From a virus: 26,369 bases of DNA. Shown here in pieces: positions 5,229-12,505 of this stretch. The stretch lies in the IMG/VR virus record IMGVR_UViG_3300032173_000037, positions 1-26,369 of that record. The stretch is one strand, 5' to 3'. Made by a program: the position numbers and the translations under genes. Within the stretch, counting starts at the first letter, position 1, and each line of letters begins with the position of its first letter. The notes beneath the pieces are model-generated. The model did no database searches. It was not told the origin of the DNA and saw only the letters and a program-made list of their open reading frames with translations.

Positions 5229-5972
5229 CTAGAACGGCGGGATGATCTCGCCGGGCCTGCCCTGCATCGGCGCGGGCTTCGCGCCCACCTGCATCGCCTC
5301 GCCCACCTTGTCGCAGTCGTCGTTCGGGCACGTGGGAGCCGCCACGTCCAGCCACTTCTGCGTCGTCCGCACCGTGTAGCCGCACGCCTTGCACGCGCAC
5401 TTGACCATCCGGCTACCCACCTGCTTCTTGGGCTTGTCGCTGACCGTCCACTCCGTCACGTCCATCTTCGCGTGCGGGTAGAGCCCCAGCGCGGGCAGCA
5501 GCGACGCCTTGAACTCCGCCTTCAACTCGTCGCTGGCCACCGTGCTAGTGGGCTTGCCGTCCAGCCCCAGCGCCTTGCAGAGCGCCGCGAACTCCACGCC
5601 GTGACCGGCCTCCGTGCCCAGCGCCGCGTGCGCGCACTCGTGCAGGAGGATGTCCAGCACGCGCGAGCCGTCGTCCACGTACGGCGTGACGAAGATTTCC
5701 ACCGTGCCCTTCGCGCTCACCTTGGGGTGCCAGCACTCGCCCAGCACGCGCCCGCGCGCCGCCGTACCGCGCGAGGACGGCCAGCCGCAGGTCGCCTTCA
5801 GCGCCTTGGGGAGCGGCTTCCCGGCCTTCGCGAAGCGCACGCGGAAGGCGTCGATGGCCGCAGCCAGCCACTCCTCGCGCGTGTCGAACTTCGTGCTGTT
5901 CGACCGGCGCGCGTTCTCGCGGCCCGTCGTCGTCTTCGTCGTCTTCGCCGCAGTCATCGTCGCGTTGCTCAT
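5229..5972 (-). CDS. SprT-like zinc metalloprotease
   Basis: 247 aa. The zinc-peptidase motif H111-E112-C-A-H115 (LLHECAHAALG) is followed by H124 in the GHG motif as third ligand, the SprT/Spartan layout. A C-terminal zinc ribbon follows: CACKACGY (194/197) and CPNDDC (215/220). The preceding domain (WLAAAIDAFRVRF to VEIFVTPYVDDGSRVLD) matches the helical and strand part of SprT domains. The C-terminus ends EIIPPF, reminiscent of the DNDIPF tip of the SSB-like protein nearby. The ATG at 5972 is used because GGAG TACCTGACC precedes it, identical to the next gene upstream. It has its own promoter, P5. SprT/Spartan proteases degrade proteins crosslinked to DNA; a genome-protection role in infection is inferred. 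Confidence 0.85.
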   Translation of the reverse strand: MSNATMTAAKTTKTTTGRENARRSNSTKFDTREEWLAAAIDAFRVRFAKAGKPLPKALKATCGWPSSRGTAARGRVLGECWHPKVSAKGTVEIFVTPYVDDGSRVLDILLHECAHAALGTEAGHGVEFAALCKALGLDGKPTSTVASDELKAEFKASLLPALGLYPHAKMDVTEWTVSDKPKKQVGSRMVKCACKACGYTVRTTQKWLDVAAPTCPNDDCDKVGEAMQVGAKPAPMQGRPGEIIPPF

Positions 5973-6013
5973 GGTCAGGTACTCCGTGTCAGCCACTGCG
6001 GCCGACGGTCCAA

Positions 6014-6041
6014 ACTCTACACCACTTCAACCGGCTGTCAA
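6014..6041 (-). promoter_or_regulatory. repeat-family promoter P5
   Basis: -35 TTGACA (6036-6041), 16-bp spacer starting GCCGGTTGAAG, -10 TAGAGT (6014-6019). It drives the SprT-like gene with a leader of about 35 nt. TTCTCTG immediately precedes the -35 box, as in P6 and P7. The pyrimidine tail of the upstream terminator runs into it. Confidence 0.85.
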
Positions 6042-6045
6042 CAGA

Positions 6046-6075
6046 GAAAAGAAGGGGCGGTGTAAGTCCCGCCCC
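6046..6075 (-). terminator. Rho-independent terminator of the 102-aa gene
   Basis: Minus-strand stem GGGGCGG / CCGCCCC (6069-6075 with 6054-6060), 8-nt loop, followed by TTCTTTTC. This is the best canonical terminator in the window. It sits directly between the gene ending at 6085 and the next promoter. Confidence 0.8.
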
Positions 6076-6084
6076 GGTAAGCGT

Positions 6085-6393
6085 TTACACGCGCGCCATC
6101 TTTCGCTCAAAGGCGCGCGCCGCGTCGTCCGCCTCCACCTGCGGCTGCGACTCGTACGCCTCCAGCCGCTCGTACTCGTCCGCCGTGATGGCCACGTCCC
6201 GCAGGTTCCAGCCCATGCGCGCGCGCAGCGCCATCATGGACGCCGCTGCGTGAGCGGGCGTCACGTCGCGCCCTTCGTGGTAGCGCGCCAGCACCTGCGT
6301 GCGGGGCTCGCAGCGCACCAGCGTGTCCAGCCCGTCCGCCGTCAGGAAGCCGAAGTTCGCCAGCAGGTCAGCCGTCAGTTCAGCGCGCGTCAT
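6085..6393 (-). CDS. hypothetical protein, possibly antitoxin- or regulator-like
   Basis: 102 aa, not recognised. It reads MTRAELTADLLANFGFLTADGLDTLVR, then QVLARYHEGRDVTPAHAAASMMALRARMGWNLRDVAITADEYERLEAYE: mostly helical, with a possible HTH-like helix pair at about 44-65. No cysteine motifs or membrane segments. The ATG has the ribosome site GGAG TACCTGACC, a 16-nt identity (with the ATG) to the SprT-like gene start. It is a monocistronic unit between promoter P6 and a canonical terminator. The function cannot be read from the sequence. Confidence 0.75.
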   Translation of the reverse strand: MTRAELTADLLANFGFLTADGLDTLVRCEPRTQVLARYHEGRDVTPAHAAASMMALRARMGWNLRDVAITADEYERLEAYESQPQVEADDAARAFERKMARV

Positions 6394-6431
6394 GGTCAGG
6401 TACTCCGTCGGTCACTGCGACCGATGCGCGG

Positions 6432-6459
6432 AGTCTACCCCAAATCAAGCGGCTGTCAA
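6432..6459 (-). promoter_or_regulatory. repeat-family promoter P6
   Basis: -35 TTGACA (6454-6459), 16-bp spacer starting GCCGCTTGATT, -10 TAGACT (6432-6437). Preceded by TTCTCTG. It drives the 102-aa gene. Confidence 0.85.
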
Positions 6460-6545
6460 CAGAGAATCCGCTGTACGTTTACACGCCGGGCCCTTGACAA
6501 GTTCGCCCGGGGAGCGCGCGCTAAATGTTCGGCCCGGAAACGAAG

Positions 6546-6569
6546 CGGGCCCGGAGCGATCCGGGCCCG
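6546..6569 (-). terminator. terminator hairpin after the HicA-like gene
   Basis: Perfect 10-bp stem (CGGGCCCGGA / TCCGGGCCCG) with a 4-nt loop, then CTTCGTTT on the minus strand. It lies between the HicA-like gene and P6. The rest of the 140-nt gap holds a second, weaker CCGGGC/GCCCGG inverted repeat and one copy of the 10-mer CGTTTACACG (6476-6485). Confidence 0.65.
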
Positions 6570-6601
6570 TGGGCATCTTCGCCGTGGCGTTGGATCGCCC
6601 G

Positions 6602-6814
6602 TCAGCAGCGGAGCCCGGAGCGCCGGAGGCTCGCGCGCAGGTTCGCGTACGCGCGCCAATCCCCCGGAGTGCCGGACGTGTACACCATCCGCTTCGTCTT
6701 GTCGGCGGGCACGAAGCAGACGTGGCCCTTGGTCGTCTTCTCCACCACCCAGCCCTGCGCCAGCGCCTTGTCGATCAGGTCGGCCACCTTGTCGTCGTTG
6801 CGAGCCATCGTCAT
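6602..6814 (-). CDS. HicA-like small RNA-binding-fold protein
   Basis: About 70 aa. The pattern is that of the HicA double-stranded-RNA-binding fold: N-terminal helix (VADLIDKALAQGW), strand VVEKTTKGHVCFVP with the conserved Gly-His of HicA toxins, then MVYTSGTPGDWRAYANLRASLRRSGL, a version common in phage and actinobacterial HicA-like proteins. GGGAGG lies 4 nt before the ATG at 6814 and 10 nt before an in-frame ATG at 6808, so either may be used. It has its own promoter, P7, and its own terminator. No HicB antitoxin partner is adjacent, so a toxin role is unproven; it may be a stand-alone RNA-binding protein. Confidence 0.7.
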   Translation of the reverse strand: MTMARNDDKVADLIDKALAQGWVVEKTTKGHVCFVPADKTKRMVYTSGTPGDWRAYANLRASLRRSGLRC

Positions 6815-6851
6815 CGTGCCTCCCGTCCGCCACTGCGGCAGACGTGCCCGT

Positions 6852-6879
6852 ACAGTAGCACGTCTCAAGCGGCTGTCAA
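6852..6879 (-). promoter_or_regulatory. repeat-family promoter P7
   Basis: -35 TTGACA (6874-6879), 16-bp spacer starting GCCGCTTGAGA, -10 TACTGT (6852-6857). Preceded by TTCTCTG, immediately after the stop codon at 6887. It drives the HicA-like gene. Confidence 0.85.
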
Positions 6880-6886
6880 CAGAGAA

Positions 6887-7276
6887 CTACCGGGGCTTGC
6901 GCGGGGCGTCCAGCAGAACGTCGATCTTGGCCGACAGCACGGACTGCCCTTGCTCCAGCGCGGACTGCGCCTGCATGATGCGCTGGAGCGTGGCGAGCAT
7001 AGCAGACTGCGCCGCCGCGCTGTTCTCCCAGCGCACCAGATCGGCCTTGCGCTCCGACTCCAGCGCCGCGATGCGCGGTTCATGCGCCGCCACCGCGTTC
7101 ACGGCAGAGACGGAAGCCGCCTTCGCTTCGTGCGCTTCGGCCGTGGACTCGCCCCACGCCTTCGTCAGCACCACCACCGTGGCGACGACGCCGAACGCTG
7201 CCGACAGCGTGTAGAGGAACCAACCGGGGACCGTCAGCGACGATCCCCGGCCGTTGGCCGCTCCGACAGCCGACAT
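6887..7276 (-). CDS. single-span membrane protein with coiled coil (spanin- or holin-like)
   Basis: 129 aa. A short polar N-terminus is followed by one strong transmembrane segment (about 14-39: VPGWFLYTLSAAFGVVATVVVL) and then a long Ala/Glu/Gln-rich region (about 45-122) with heptad character and no prolines until the end, so probably a coiled coil. This is the shape of inner-membrane spanins and some phage membrane accessories. The ATG at 7276 is preferred over an in-frame upstream start because it lies 4 nt after the stop of the previous gene. It is the last gene of a three-gene module following the fibre-like gene. A lysis role is inferred from topology and context; no family is recognised. 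Confidence 0.7.
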   Translation of the reverse strand: MSAVGAANGRGSSLTVPGWFLYTLSAAFGVVATVVVLTKAWGESTAEAHEAKAASVSAVNAVAAHEPRIAALESERKADLVRWENSAAAQSAMLATLQRIMQAQSALEQGQSVLSAKIDVLLDAPRKPR

Positions 7277-7280
7277 GGAA

Positions 7281-7943
7281 TCAGACCTTCGGCGTGGCGT
7301 CGGCCACGGCAGGGCTGGACTTCGCCACCGTGGTCGTGGCGCCACTGCCGGAGCGCAGCGGGGAGCCGCGCAACAGCCGCGTCAGGAACGTGCCCGTGGC
7401 GCCACCGCCGAAGATGACAGCGATCAGTTCGATCAGCGAGCCCGTCAGGGAGCCGGGGTCCGTCTTCGCGGACTCCGCCGTGTCGTGGTGCGTCTGCGCG
7501 TTCGCCGTGAACGCCGCCAGCGTTGCGTCCTGCACCGGCTTGCCCTTCGCGAGCGCGTCCACGTATACGTCGTGCTGCGTGTCCGCCGCCTTCACGCTGT
7601 CGTCCCTAACCTTCTGCAAGTCGTCCATCGACGCCGGAGGACTGAAGCGCACGCAGCCCGTCATGCCGAAGCCGCAGCAGATGATGGCGAGCGCCACGGC
7701 GTGCCGCCTCTTCGTCAGCATGAAGCCGCCCAGCGCCGACAGCACGCCCGCCACGGTCAGCGTGAGCCCCCAGCCGTCCGCGCGCGTCGCGTGCGGGTTC
7801 GCGGGCTCCACCGTGGGCTTGCTGTCGAGGACGCAGACGCCGTTCACGCACTTGCCGCCGGGACAGTCGTCCGCCGCGAGCGCGAGTGTGGCGCAGAAGA
7901 TGGAGACGATCAGGAACAGCGGAAAGGAAAAGAAACGCAGCAT
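7281..7943 (-). CDS. exported membrane protein with nested lipoprotein-type signal
   Basis: 220 aa. The N-terminus is a classical signal peptide (MLRFFSFPLFLIVSIFCATL, cleavage likely after ALA). A Cys-rich segment follows (CPGGKCVNGVC). A second hydrophobic segment (about 60-75) ends in MLTKRRH, followed by AVALAIICCGFGMTGC: starting from Met75 (7721) this alone looks like a complete lipoprotein signal with lipobox. The rest is an Ala/Asp-rich helical domain and a C-terminal hydrophobic segment (SLIELIAVIFGGGATGTF, near 170-190). The second ATG at 7943 is chosen because GGAGG is 5 nt upstream. It may belong to a lysis module; the nested lipobox would suit an outer-membrane spanin subunit. 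No known family is recognised. Confidence 0.7.
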   Translation of the reverse strand: MLRFFSFPLFLIVSIFCATLALAADDCPGGKCVNGVCVLDSKPTVEPANPHATRADGWGLTLTVAGVLSALGGFMLTKRRHAVALAIICCGFGMTGCVRFSPPASMDDLQKVRDDSVKAADTQHDVYVDALAKGKPVQDATLAAFTANAQTHHDTAESAKTDPGSLTGSLIELIAVIFGGGATGTFLTRLLRGSPLRSGSGATTTVAKSSPAVADATPKV

Positions 7944-7956
7944 CATGGCCTCCGGG

Positions 7957-8280
7957 TTACAGGTTCGGGAACACTCCCCAGACGGCGGAAAGGATGGCCT
8001 TGCTGCCGTCGTTGCCGACCGGCTCCGCGTCCAAGCGCGTTCCGATGCGGCAGTTGTACTTCGCGAGCGTCGCGCGGACTTCCGCGAAGCACGCCTGCGC
8101 GCGCATCCGCGCCACGCTGTCCGCGTCCATCGCGGTGGCGGGCTCGCCGGGCTGCTTGTCCGGCGCGGGCTCCAGCCGGACAGGCTCGCTGGCGGGCTCC
8201 TGCGTGGGCAGTACGGCTGCGTCGCCGACGGGCGGGACGGGGGCGGGGGCGGAAGGAAGCAGGCGCGGCTTGCGGCTCAT
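7957..8280 (-). CDS. hypothetical protein with proline-rich N-terminus
   Basis: 107 aa, not recognised. Residues 1-48 are Pro/Ala/Glu-rich and probably disordered (PSAPAPVPPVG to PDKQPGEPAT). The C-terminal half (MDADSVARMRAQACFAEVRATLAKYNCRIG, then AEPVGNDGSKAILSAVWGVFPNL) is a compact domain with two cysteines. A TTG start 27 nt upstream is possible, but the ATG at 8280 has GGAG 11 nt before it. A variant repeat-family promoter lies at 8307-8335. It heads the three-gene module with the two membrane proteins downstream. Confidence 0.65.
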   Translation of the reverse strand: MSRKPRLLPSAPAPVPPVGDAAVLPTQEPASEPVRLEPAPDKQPGEPATAMDADSVARMRAQACFAEVRATLAKYNCRIGTRLDAEPVGNDGSKAILSAVWGVFPNL

Positions 8281-8306
8281 GGTCGTGATGGACTCCGTTG
8301 CGTTCA

Positions 8307-8335
8307 AACGTACCGCAACATTTAGCCGCTGGCAA
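8307..8335 (-). promoter_or_regulatory. variant repeat-family promoter P8
   Basis: -35 TTGCCA (8330-8335), 17-bp spacer, -10 TACGTT (8307-8312). It keeps several family positions (CAGC, GGTAC) but not the exact -35 or spacer length. It starts just after the stop codon of the fibre-like gene and would drive the three-gene module. A five-codon ATG-TGA reading frame (TAAATG context) lies inside it. Confidence 0.5.
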
Positions 8336-8338
8336 GCG

Positions 8339-11300
8339 CTAGTTCAGCAGCCAATACCGGCCCCACGAACCAGCGCGCACGTTCGGGCCGGAGCCCACAG
8401 CCTCGCGCTTGATGCGAGCCGCCAGCGTGCCCGCGTTCGCGCCGTTCACCAGAATGCCGCTCACCTTGTAGATTCGCGTCGTGGTTCCGGGCGATGCGGC
8501 GGACGCCGTGTTGTTGTCGTATGCCGTGGCCTGCACAGTCACGAACGTGCCCGCCGCCGTCCAATACGTCTGCTCGTAGTTGATGGTGCCAGCGCCGATG
8601 GTGGGGCCGTTGCACGCCACGTCGATACCCGTCGTCGTCGCGTCAGCGTCCGCGATGATGAAGAACTCAAAGGCGTACGTCTTGCTCGCCGCCACGGAGA
8701 ACGTCAGGCTGCTGATGTCCGCGTACGCAGTTCCGATTGCCGTCTGCGCCGACGACTTGTACAGCATCGTCGGAAACCGCGCATCGTTTCCAGCAGCCGC
8801 CTGCGCGCTGCCCGCGCCGAGCGTACGCATGGACGCCGTGGCCGCTGCTCCGTCCTTGTTGGCCGCTGCCACCTTCGCGTCCGTGATGGCGAGCGCCGCC
8901 ACCGTGGGGTTGGGGTACGTGCCCGTCAGGTCGCCGCCCGCGCTACCGTTCGGCGCGCGGCTGTCCGACAGGCGTGCGTCGTTGCCCGCAGCCGCCTGCG
9001 TGGAGCCCGCGCCAAGCGAGCGCAGGCAGTACAGCCCAGCGATTCCATCCAGATACGACGCATCGAAGTGGCTGCTGTTCAGCACTCCGCTGGCCACGCT
9101 GGGGCTGGGGTACGTGCCCGTCAACTGACCACCAGCGCTGCCGTTCGGCGCGCGGCTGTTCGTCGTCGTCGGATCGTTCGCCAACAGCGCGCGATCCGCG
9201 ACGCCCGCCGCGCTCAACTTGACGACGCCGTAACCGCTGCTCCCTGCGCCCTCCAGCGGGCAGACAGGCATCACGATCCAGCGCGTGTCCGACGCCTGAT
9301 AGACGAACAGCACGCACTCATTCACGCCAATATCGTAGAACGTGCTGGAAAGCACGTTGCTGCCGCCCACCATCGTGTCGGTGCCGCCGCGTGCAATCTG
9401 CACCGTGAACGACGAGCCGCTGCGGAACACTCCGACCGTGAAGCCGTCGCGCGGAGAGGAAGGCAGCGTCGTGTTGATCGCGCCAGACGGAATGACGTAG
9501 AACAGCGTGCCGTCGTCGGCAGGCGAAGAAATGGACCACGATCCCGTCTTGCCGACGACCGCCGCGAAGAACGAAGCCGCCGCGCTGCCGCCGACAGCCG
9601 CCCACGCGCCGCCGTCGTACGCCTCCAACTCCGTATTCGTCGTGTTCCAACGGACCATGCCCGTGGCGGGAGTCGTCGGCCTGTCGGCAGTGGTGCCGTG
9701 CGGGAGTCCGAACGCCTGCTTGCCGCTCACGCCCACGTACAACTCGCCCGTGGACTGCTGCACCTTCGCCGTAAGCAGCGCGGTTTCCACGCGCGCGCTG
9801 TTGTACTGCGAGAGGATGAAGCCTTCGTCCGTGTTCGCGCGATTCTGCCGCAGCACCACGGACTTCGCCGCCACGCCGCCGTCCTTCTTGGGACGACCGA
9901 AGAACAGCGACACGCCCGGCGCGTAGCCGACGAACGCCTCCACCAGCGCGCTGCCGCTGTTCGCCGCCGTGCCTCCGGTGCCGTTCAGCAGGTCGAACAG
10001 CATCACGTTGGGGGGCGTGTAAACGAAGCCGCCGCCGACGACGCCGCCGCGCGCGCGGGACTCCTCCGGGGACTTCGTGTACTTCCAATCGCCATCTTCC
10101 TGCGCGCCCCAAGCGTGTTGTGCAACCGTCTGCGGGCGCGCGGCCTCGTCCGCGATCAGGACAGCCTGCGACACTTCCGGGTTGTGGCGGAAGTCCACGA
10201 ACCGCTTGTATTCCAACTGCGGACGGAACGACAGCGACGCGAAGGACTCCATGAGCGGATGGTGGATCAGGTACAGCCCGTCCTTCCACTCTTCGTCAAC
10301 CACTCCGACCGTGGGCGTGATGCCGAGCCAGCGCGGAGTGCCGCGCACGCTCGCAAAGTCCATCGCGCCGGACTCGTCCAAGTTCGCGTAGTCGGTGCCG
10401 CCCTTGCCGCGCCCGCCACGGTACGTGTCCACCGCCAGCGCCGCCGTGCGGTCAACGCCCAGCGCGGACGTGCCCATGCCGCCCTTGCCGCCCCAGCCCA
10501 GCGCGCAGACAGGCTTGCCGCCCGGCGGGCTCGTCACGCCCGGAGACGGGAACCAAGACTTCGGGATCTTGCCATCGCCCCATCCGGGCATCGTGTCGGG
10601 ATCGCCGTCCCAATAGCCGGGCGGCAGAGGCTCCGTGGTGACGCCCGGCGTGGTGGGAGTCGTGACGGGCGGGCCGCTGCGCCCACCAGCGCCGCCCGCA
10701 GCAGGCCCGCCCGGGTTGCCCGGCATCGGGTCGCCCGGCGTGGTGGGGCTCGCGGGGCGCTTCGGGCCGGACGGCGTGACGGGGTCCGTGGGCGTGGTCG
10801 GCGGAGCCGGATCGGACGGAGTGATGACGGGATCTTTCGGCTCCGGCACCGGCACGGGGTCCGGCGGTTCCGGCACTCCCTTGCGCGGGGGCTTCGACGG
10901 GGTCAGGTACGGAACCTCGCACCACCACTTCCATTTTCCCTGCTTCGTGCCGCCGAACCATTCGTGGTCCGCCGCGCCGTCCCAGCCCAGATGTACGCGC
11001 CCGACGCCCGGCAGCGGGCTGGGGTCCGGCCACTTCGCCTTCGTGAAGTGCAGCGGGCCGTCCTGATCCTTGTCGTTGTAGAAGAAAGCGTTGACGCTCA
11101 CGTGCAGGCTGTTGCAGTGTTCGTCGTCCTTCGTCTGGCCGAAGGAGTGCTTGTCGCTCTTGACGTGCCCCAACTCCAGCGGGCCGCACGTCGGTCGATG
11201 CGCCGCGAAGCCGACGACGAGCCCGGACGGCTGCTTGCTGAACGGGCCCGTTTCGACGCTGAACGGCTGCTTCTTGGTCCCGCCGGTTCCGCGCCCCGGA

Positions 11301-12505
11301 GGAACTGCGCCGTTCGGCGGAGCCGCCTTCCCGCCGTTGATGTACGGGGACAACATAACGCTGCCGCCAGCGCCCGCAGGCGGAGTGTCCGGCACCGCAG
11401 GCGACGAAGACGCGGAGCCCGCGCTGGCGTTCGCGCTGTCGGTCGCGAGCCCGCCGGAGTAGTCGGGCCCCAACACGCCTCCGCCAGCGCCGGGATCGGG
11501 CGGGACCGTAGGCGACGGAGTGCCGCCCGTGCCGCCGCGCCCGTCCGCCGCAGGCGGATCGACCGGCGTCGTCGCCTTGCCGGGGCCCGTGTCGCGCGGC
11601 GTGGTGGGGTTGTCCAAGTCCGTCGTCGTCGCCGGGCTCTTCCGGTTGTCGCCGACGCCGATGCAGATGCCGAAGCCCGGCAGGTTGTCCTTGCCGCTGG
11701 GAGCCAACTGCCACGCCAGCGCGTTGCCGGGGCCCTTCACCAACTGCCCGACCGTGTCTTCCAGCGGGACGACGCGCATCATGGACTGCAAGCGCGCCGT
11801 GCGCCCCGTGATGCCAGCCACCGCGCCCTCGCCGCCCATCGCGATTTCGCCGTCCGGCTGCAAGTCGCAGACGATGGTGCCCATGTCGGGCGGGCCCCCG
11901 ACGTTCGCCGCAATCAACCGGCTGTCAGCGTGGAACAGCAAGTCCTCCTGCGCGTGTTCCTCCGTGCCGGACATCGCGATGACCAGCGTCCCCTTGGGGA
12001 GCCCGGGGAGCGCCTTCGGCCAATCCTTCGCCGTGGCGTTCGCGTAGCGCACGTCCGCCAGATACGCGCGGTCCTTGACCGGCAGCGCCATCGGATCGCT
12101 GGAGCCCGCGCTGCCCGCCGCGCCAGCGGACGCACTGCCGCCACGGCCCAGCCCCGGCGTGACCGCTCCGCCCGGCGCCCGCGACGGGCCCGTGCCGGGC
12201 GACGTGACTGCGCCTCCGGTCGCGCCAGCCTGCCCGACGATGCCGCCGAACGCAGGCGACCACGAACCAGCGTAGCGCCCGTCGTGTCGGTCGTCCGTCT
12301 GCCAATAGCGGTAGGGGTGCAGGTCGCCCAGCGTCCCCAACTTGTCCTGCTTCGCCCACGTGACGATGCCCGCCTTCTCCCCCGTCTCGTCCAGCGTGCT
12401 GATGCGCCCAGCGACCAACTGCTGCCGCAGCGACAACTTCGCCCGCTTGTCGTGGTCCTGAAGCGGGAAGACGCCGTGTTCGGACCAATCGCGCGTGAAG
12501 GACAT
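8339..12505 (-). CDS. tail fibre-like / receptor-binding structural protein
   Basis: 1388 aa, the largest protein. The N-terminal part (1-290) is a globular domain (LGDLHPYRYWQTDD, NLPGFGICIGVGDN) and probably attaches to the baseplate. Two Pro/Thr/Gly-rich linkers follow (about 300-345 and 534-620, with repeated TPxDP-type motifs), then a folded middle domain (620-960) and a C-terminal region with two tandem repeats of SRAPNGSAGG-x-LTGTYP and LGAGS-x-QAAAGNDAR, modules typical of phage tail fibres. It ends in a beta-rich tip (about 1255-1388). It starts MSFTRDW at a TAAATG junction with the upstream gene. Receptor binding is inferred from architecture and position at the end of the tail operon. 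Confidence 0.75.
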   Translation of the reverse strand: MSFTRDWSEHGVFPLQDHDKRAKLSLRQQLVAGRISTLDETGEKAGIVTWAKQDKLGTLGDLHPYRYWQTDDRHDGRYAGSWSPAFGGIVGQAGATGGAVTSPGTGPSRAPGGAVTPGLGRGGSASAGAAGSAGSSDPMALPVKDRAYLADVRYANATAKDWPKALPGLPKGTLVIAMSGTEEHAQEDLLFHADSRLIAANVGGPPDMGTIVCDLQPDGEIAMGGEGAVAGITGRTARLQSMMRVVPLEDTVGQLVKGPGNALAWQLAPSGKDNLPGFGICIGVGDNRKSPATTTDLDNPTTPRDTGPGKATTPVDPPAADGRGGTGGTPSPTVPPDPGAGGGVLGPDYSGGLATDSANASAGSASSSPAVPDTPPAGAGGSVMLSPYINGGKAAPPNGAVPPGRGTGGTKKQPFSVETGPFSKQPSGLVVGFAAHRPTCGPLELGHVKSDKHSFGQTKDDEHCNSLHVSVNAFFYNDKDQDGPLHFTKAKWPDPSPLPGVGRVHLGWDGAADHEWFGGTKQGKWKWWCEVPYLTPSKPPRKGVPEPPDPVPVPEPKDPVITPSDPAPPTTPTDPVTPSGPKRPASPTTPGDPMPGNPGGPAAGGAGGRSGPPVTTPTTPGVTTEPLPPGYWDGDPDTMPGWGDGKIPKSWFPSPGVTSPPGGKPVCALGWGGKGGMGTSALGVDRTAALAVDTYRGGRGKGGTDYANLDESGAMDFASVRGTPRWLGITPTVGVVDEEWKDGLYLIHHPLMESFASLSFRPQLEYKRFVDFRHNPEVSQAVLIADEAARPQTVAQHAWGAQEDGDWKYTKSPEESRARGGVVGGGFVYTPPNVMLFDLLNGTGGTAANSGSALVEAFVGYAPGVSLFFGRPKKDGGVAAKSVVLRQNRANTDEGFILSQYNSARVETALLTAKVQQSTGELYVGVSGKQAFGLPHGTTADRPTTPATGMVRWNTTNTELEAYDGGAWAAVGGSAAASFFAAVVGKTGSWSISSPADDGTLFYVIPSGAINTTLPSSPRDGFTVGVFRSGSSFTVQIARGGTDTMVGGSNVLSSTFYDIGVNECVLFVYQASDTRWIVMPVCPLEGAGSSGYGVVKLSAAGVADRALLANDPTTTNSRAPNGSAGGQLTGTYPSPSVASGVLNSSHFDASYLDGIAGLYCLRSLGAGSTQAAAGNDARLSDSRAPNGSAGGDLTGTYPNPTVAALAITDAKVAAANKDGAAATASMRTLGAGSAQAAAGNDARFPTMLYKSSAQTAIGTAYADISSLTFSVAASKTYAFEFFIIADADATTTGIDVACNGPTIGAGTINYEQTYWTAAGTFVTVQATAYDNNTASAASPGTTTRIYKVSGILVNGANAGTLAARIKREAVGSGPNVRAGSWGRYWLLN
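8776..9160 (-). repeat. tandem repeats within the fibre-like gene
   Basis: Two copies of SRAPNGSAGG(Q/D)LTGTYP(S/N)P(S/T)V and two of LGAGS(T/A)QAAAGNDAR alternate over this stretch (about residues 1115-1243 of the 1388-aa protein). The copies are also similar at nucleotide level, so they are possible sites of recombination and length variation. Confidence 0.8.

Noticed and set aside
6494-6499. Plus-strand TTGACA
   Set aside because: No -10 hexamer at an acceptable distance and no plus-strand gene follows.
904-6879. CRISPR array
   Set aside because: The repeats are promoters separated by genes of different lengths, not by short regular spacers.
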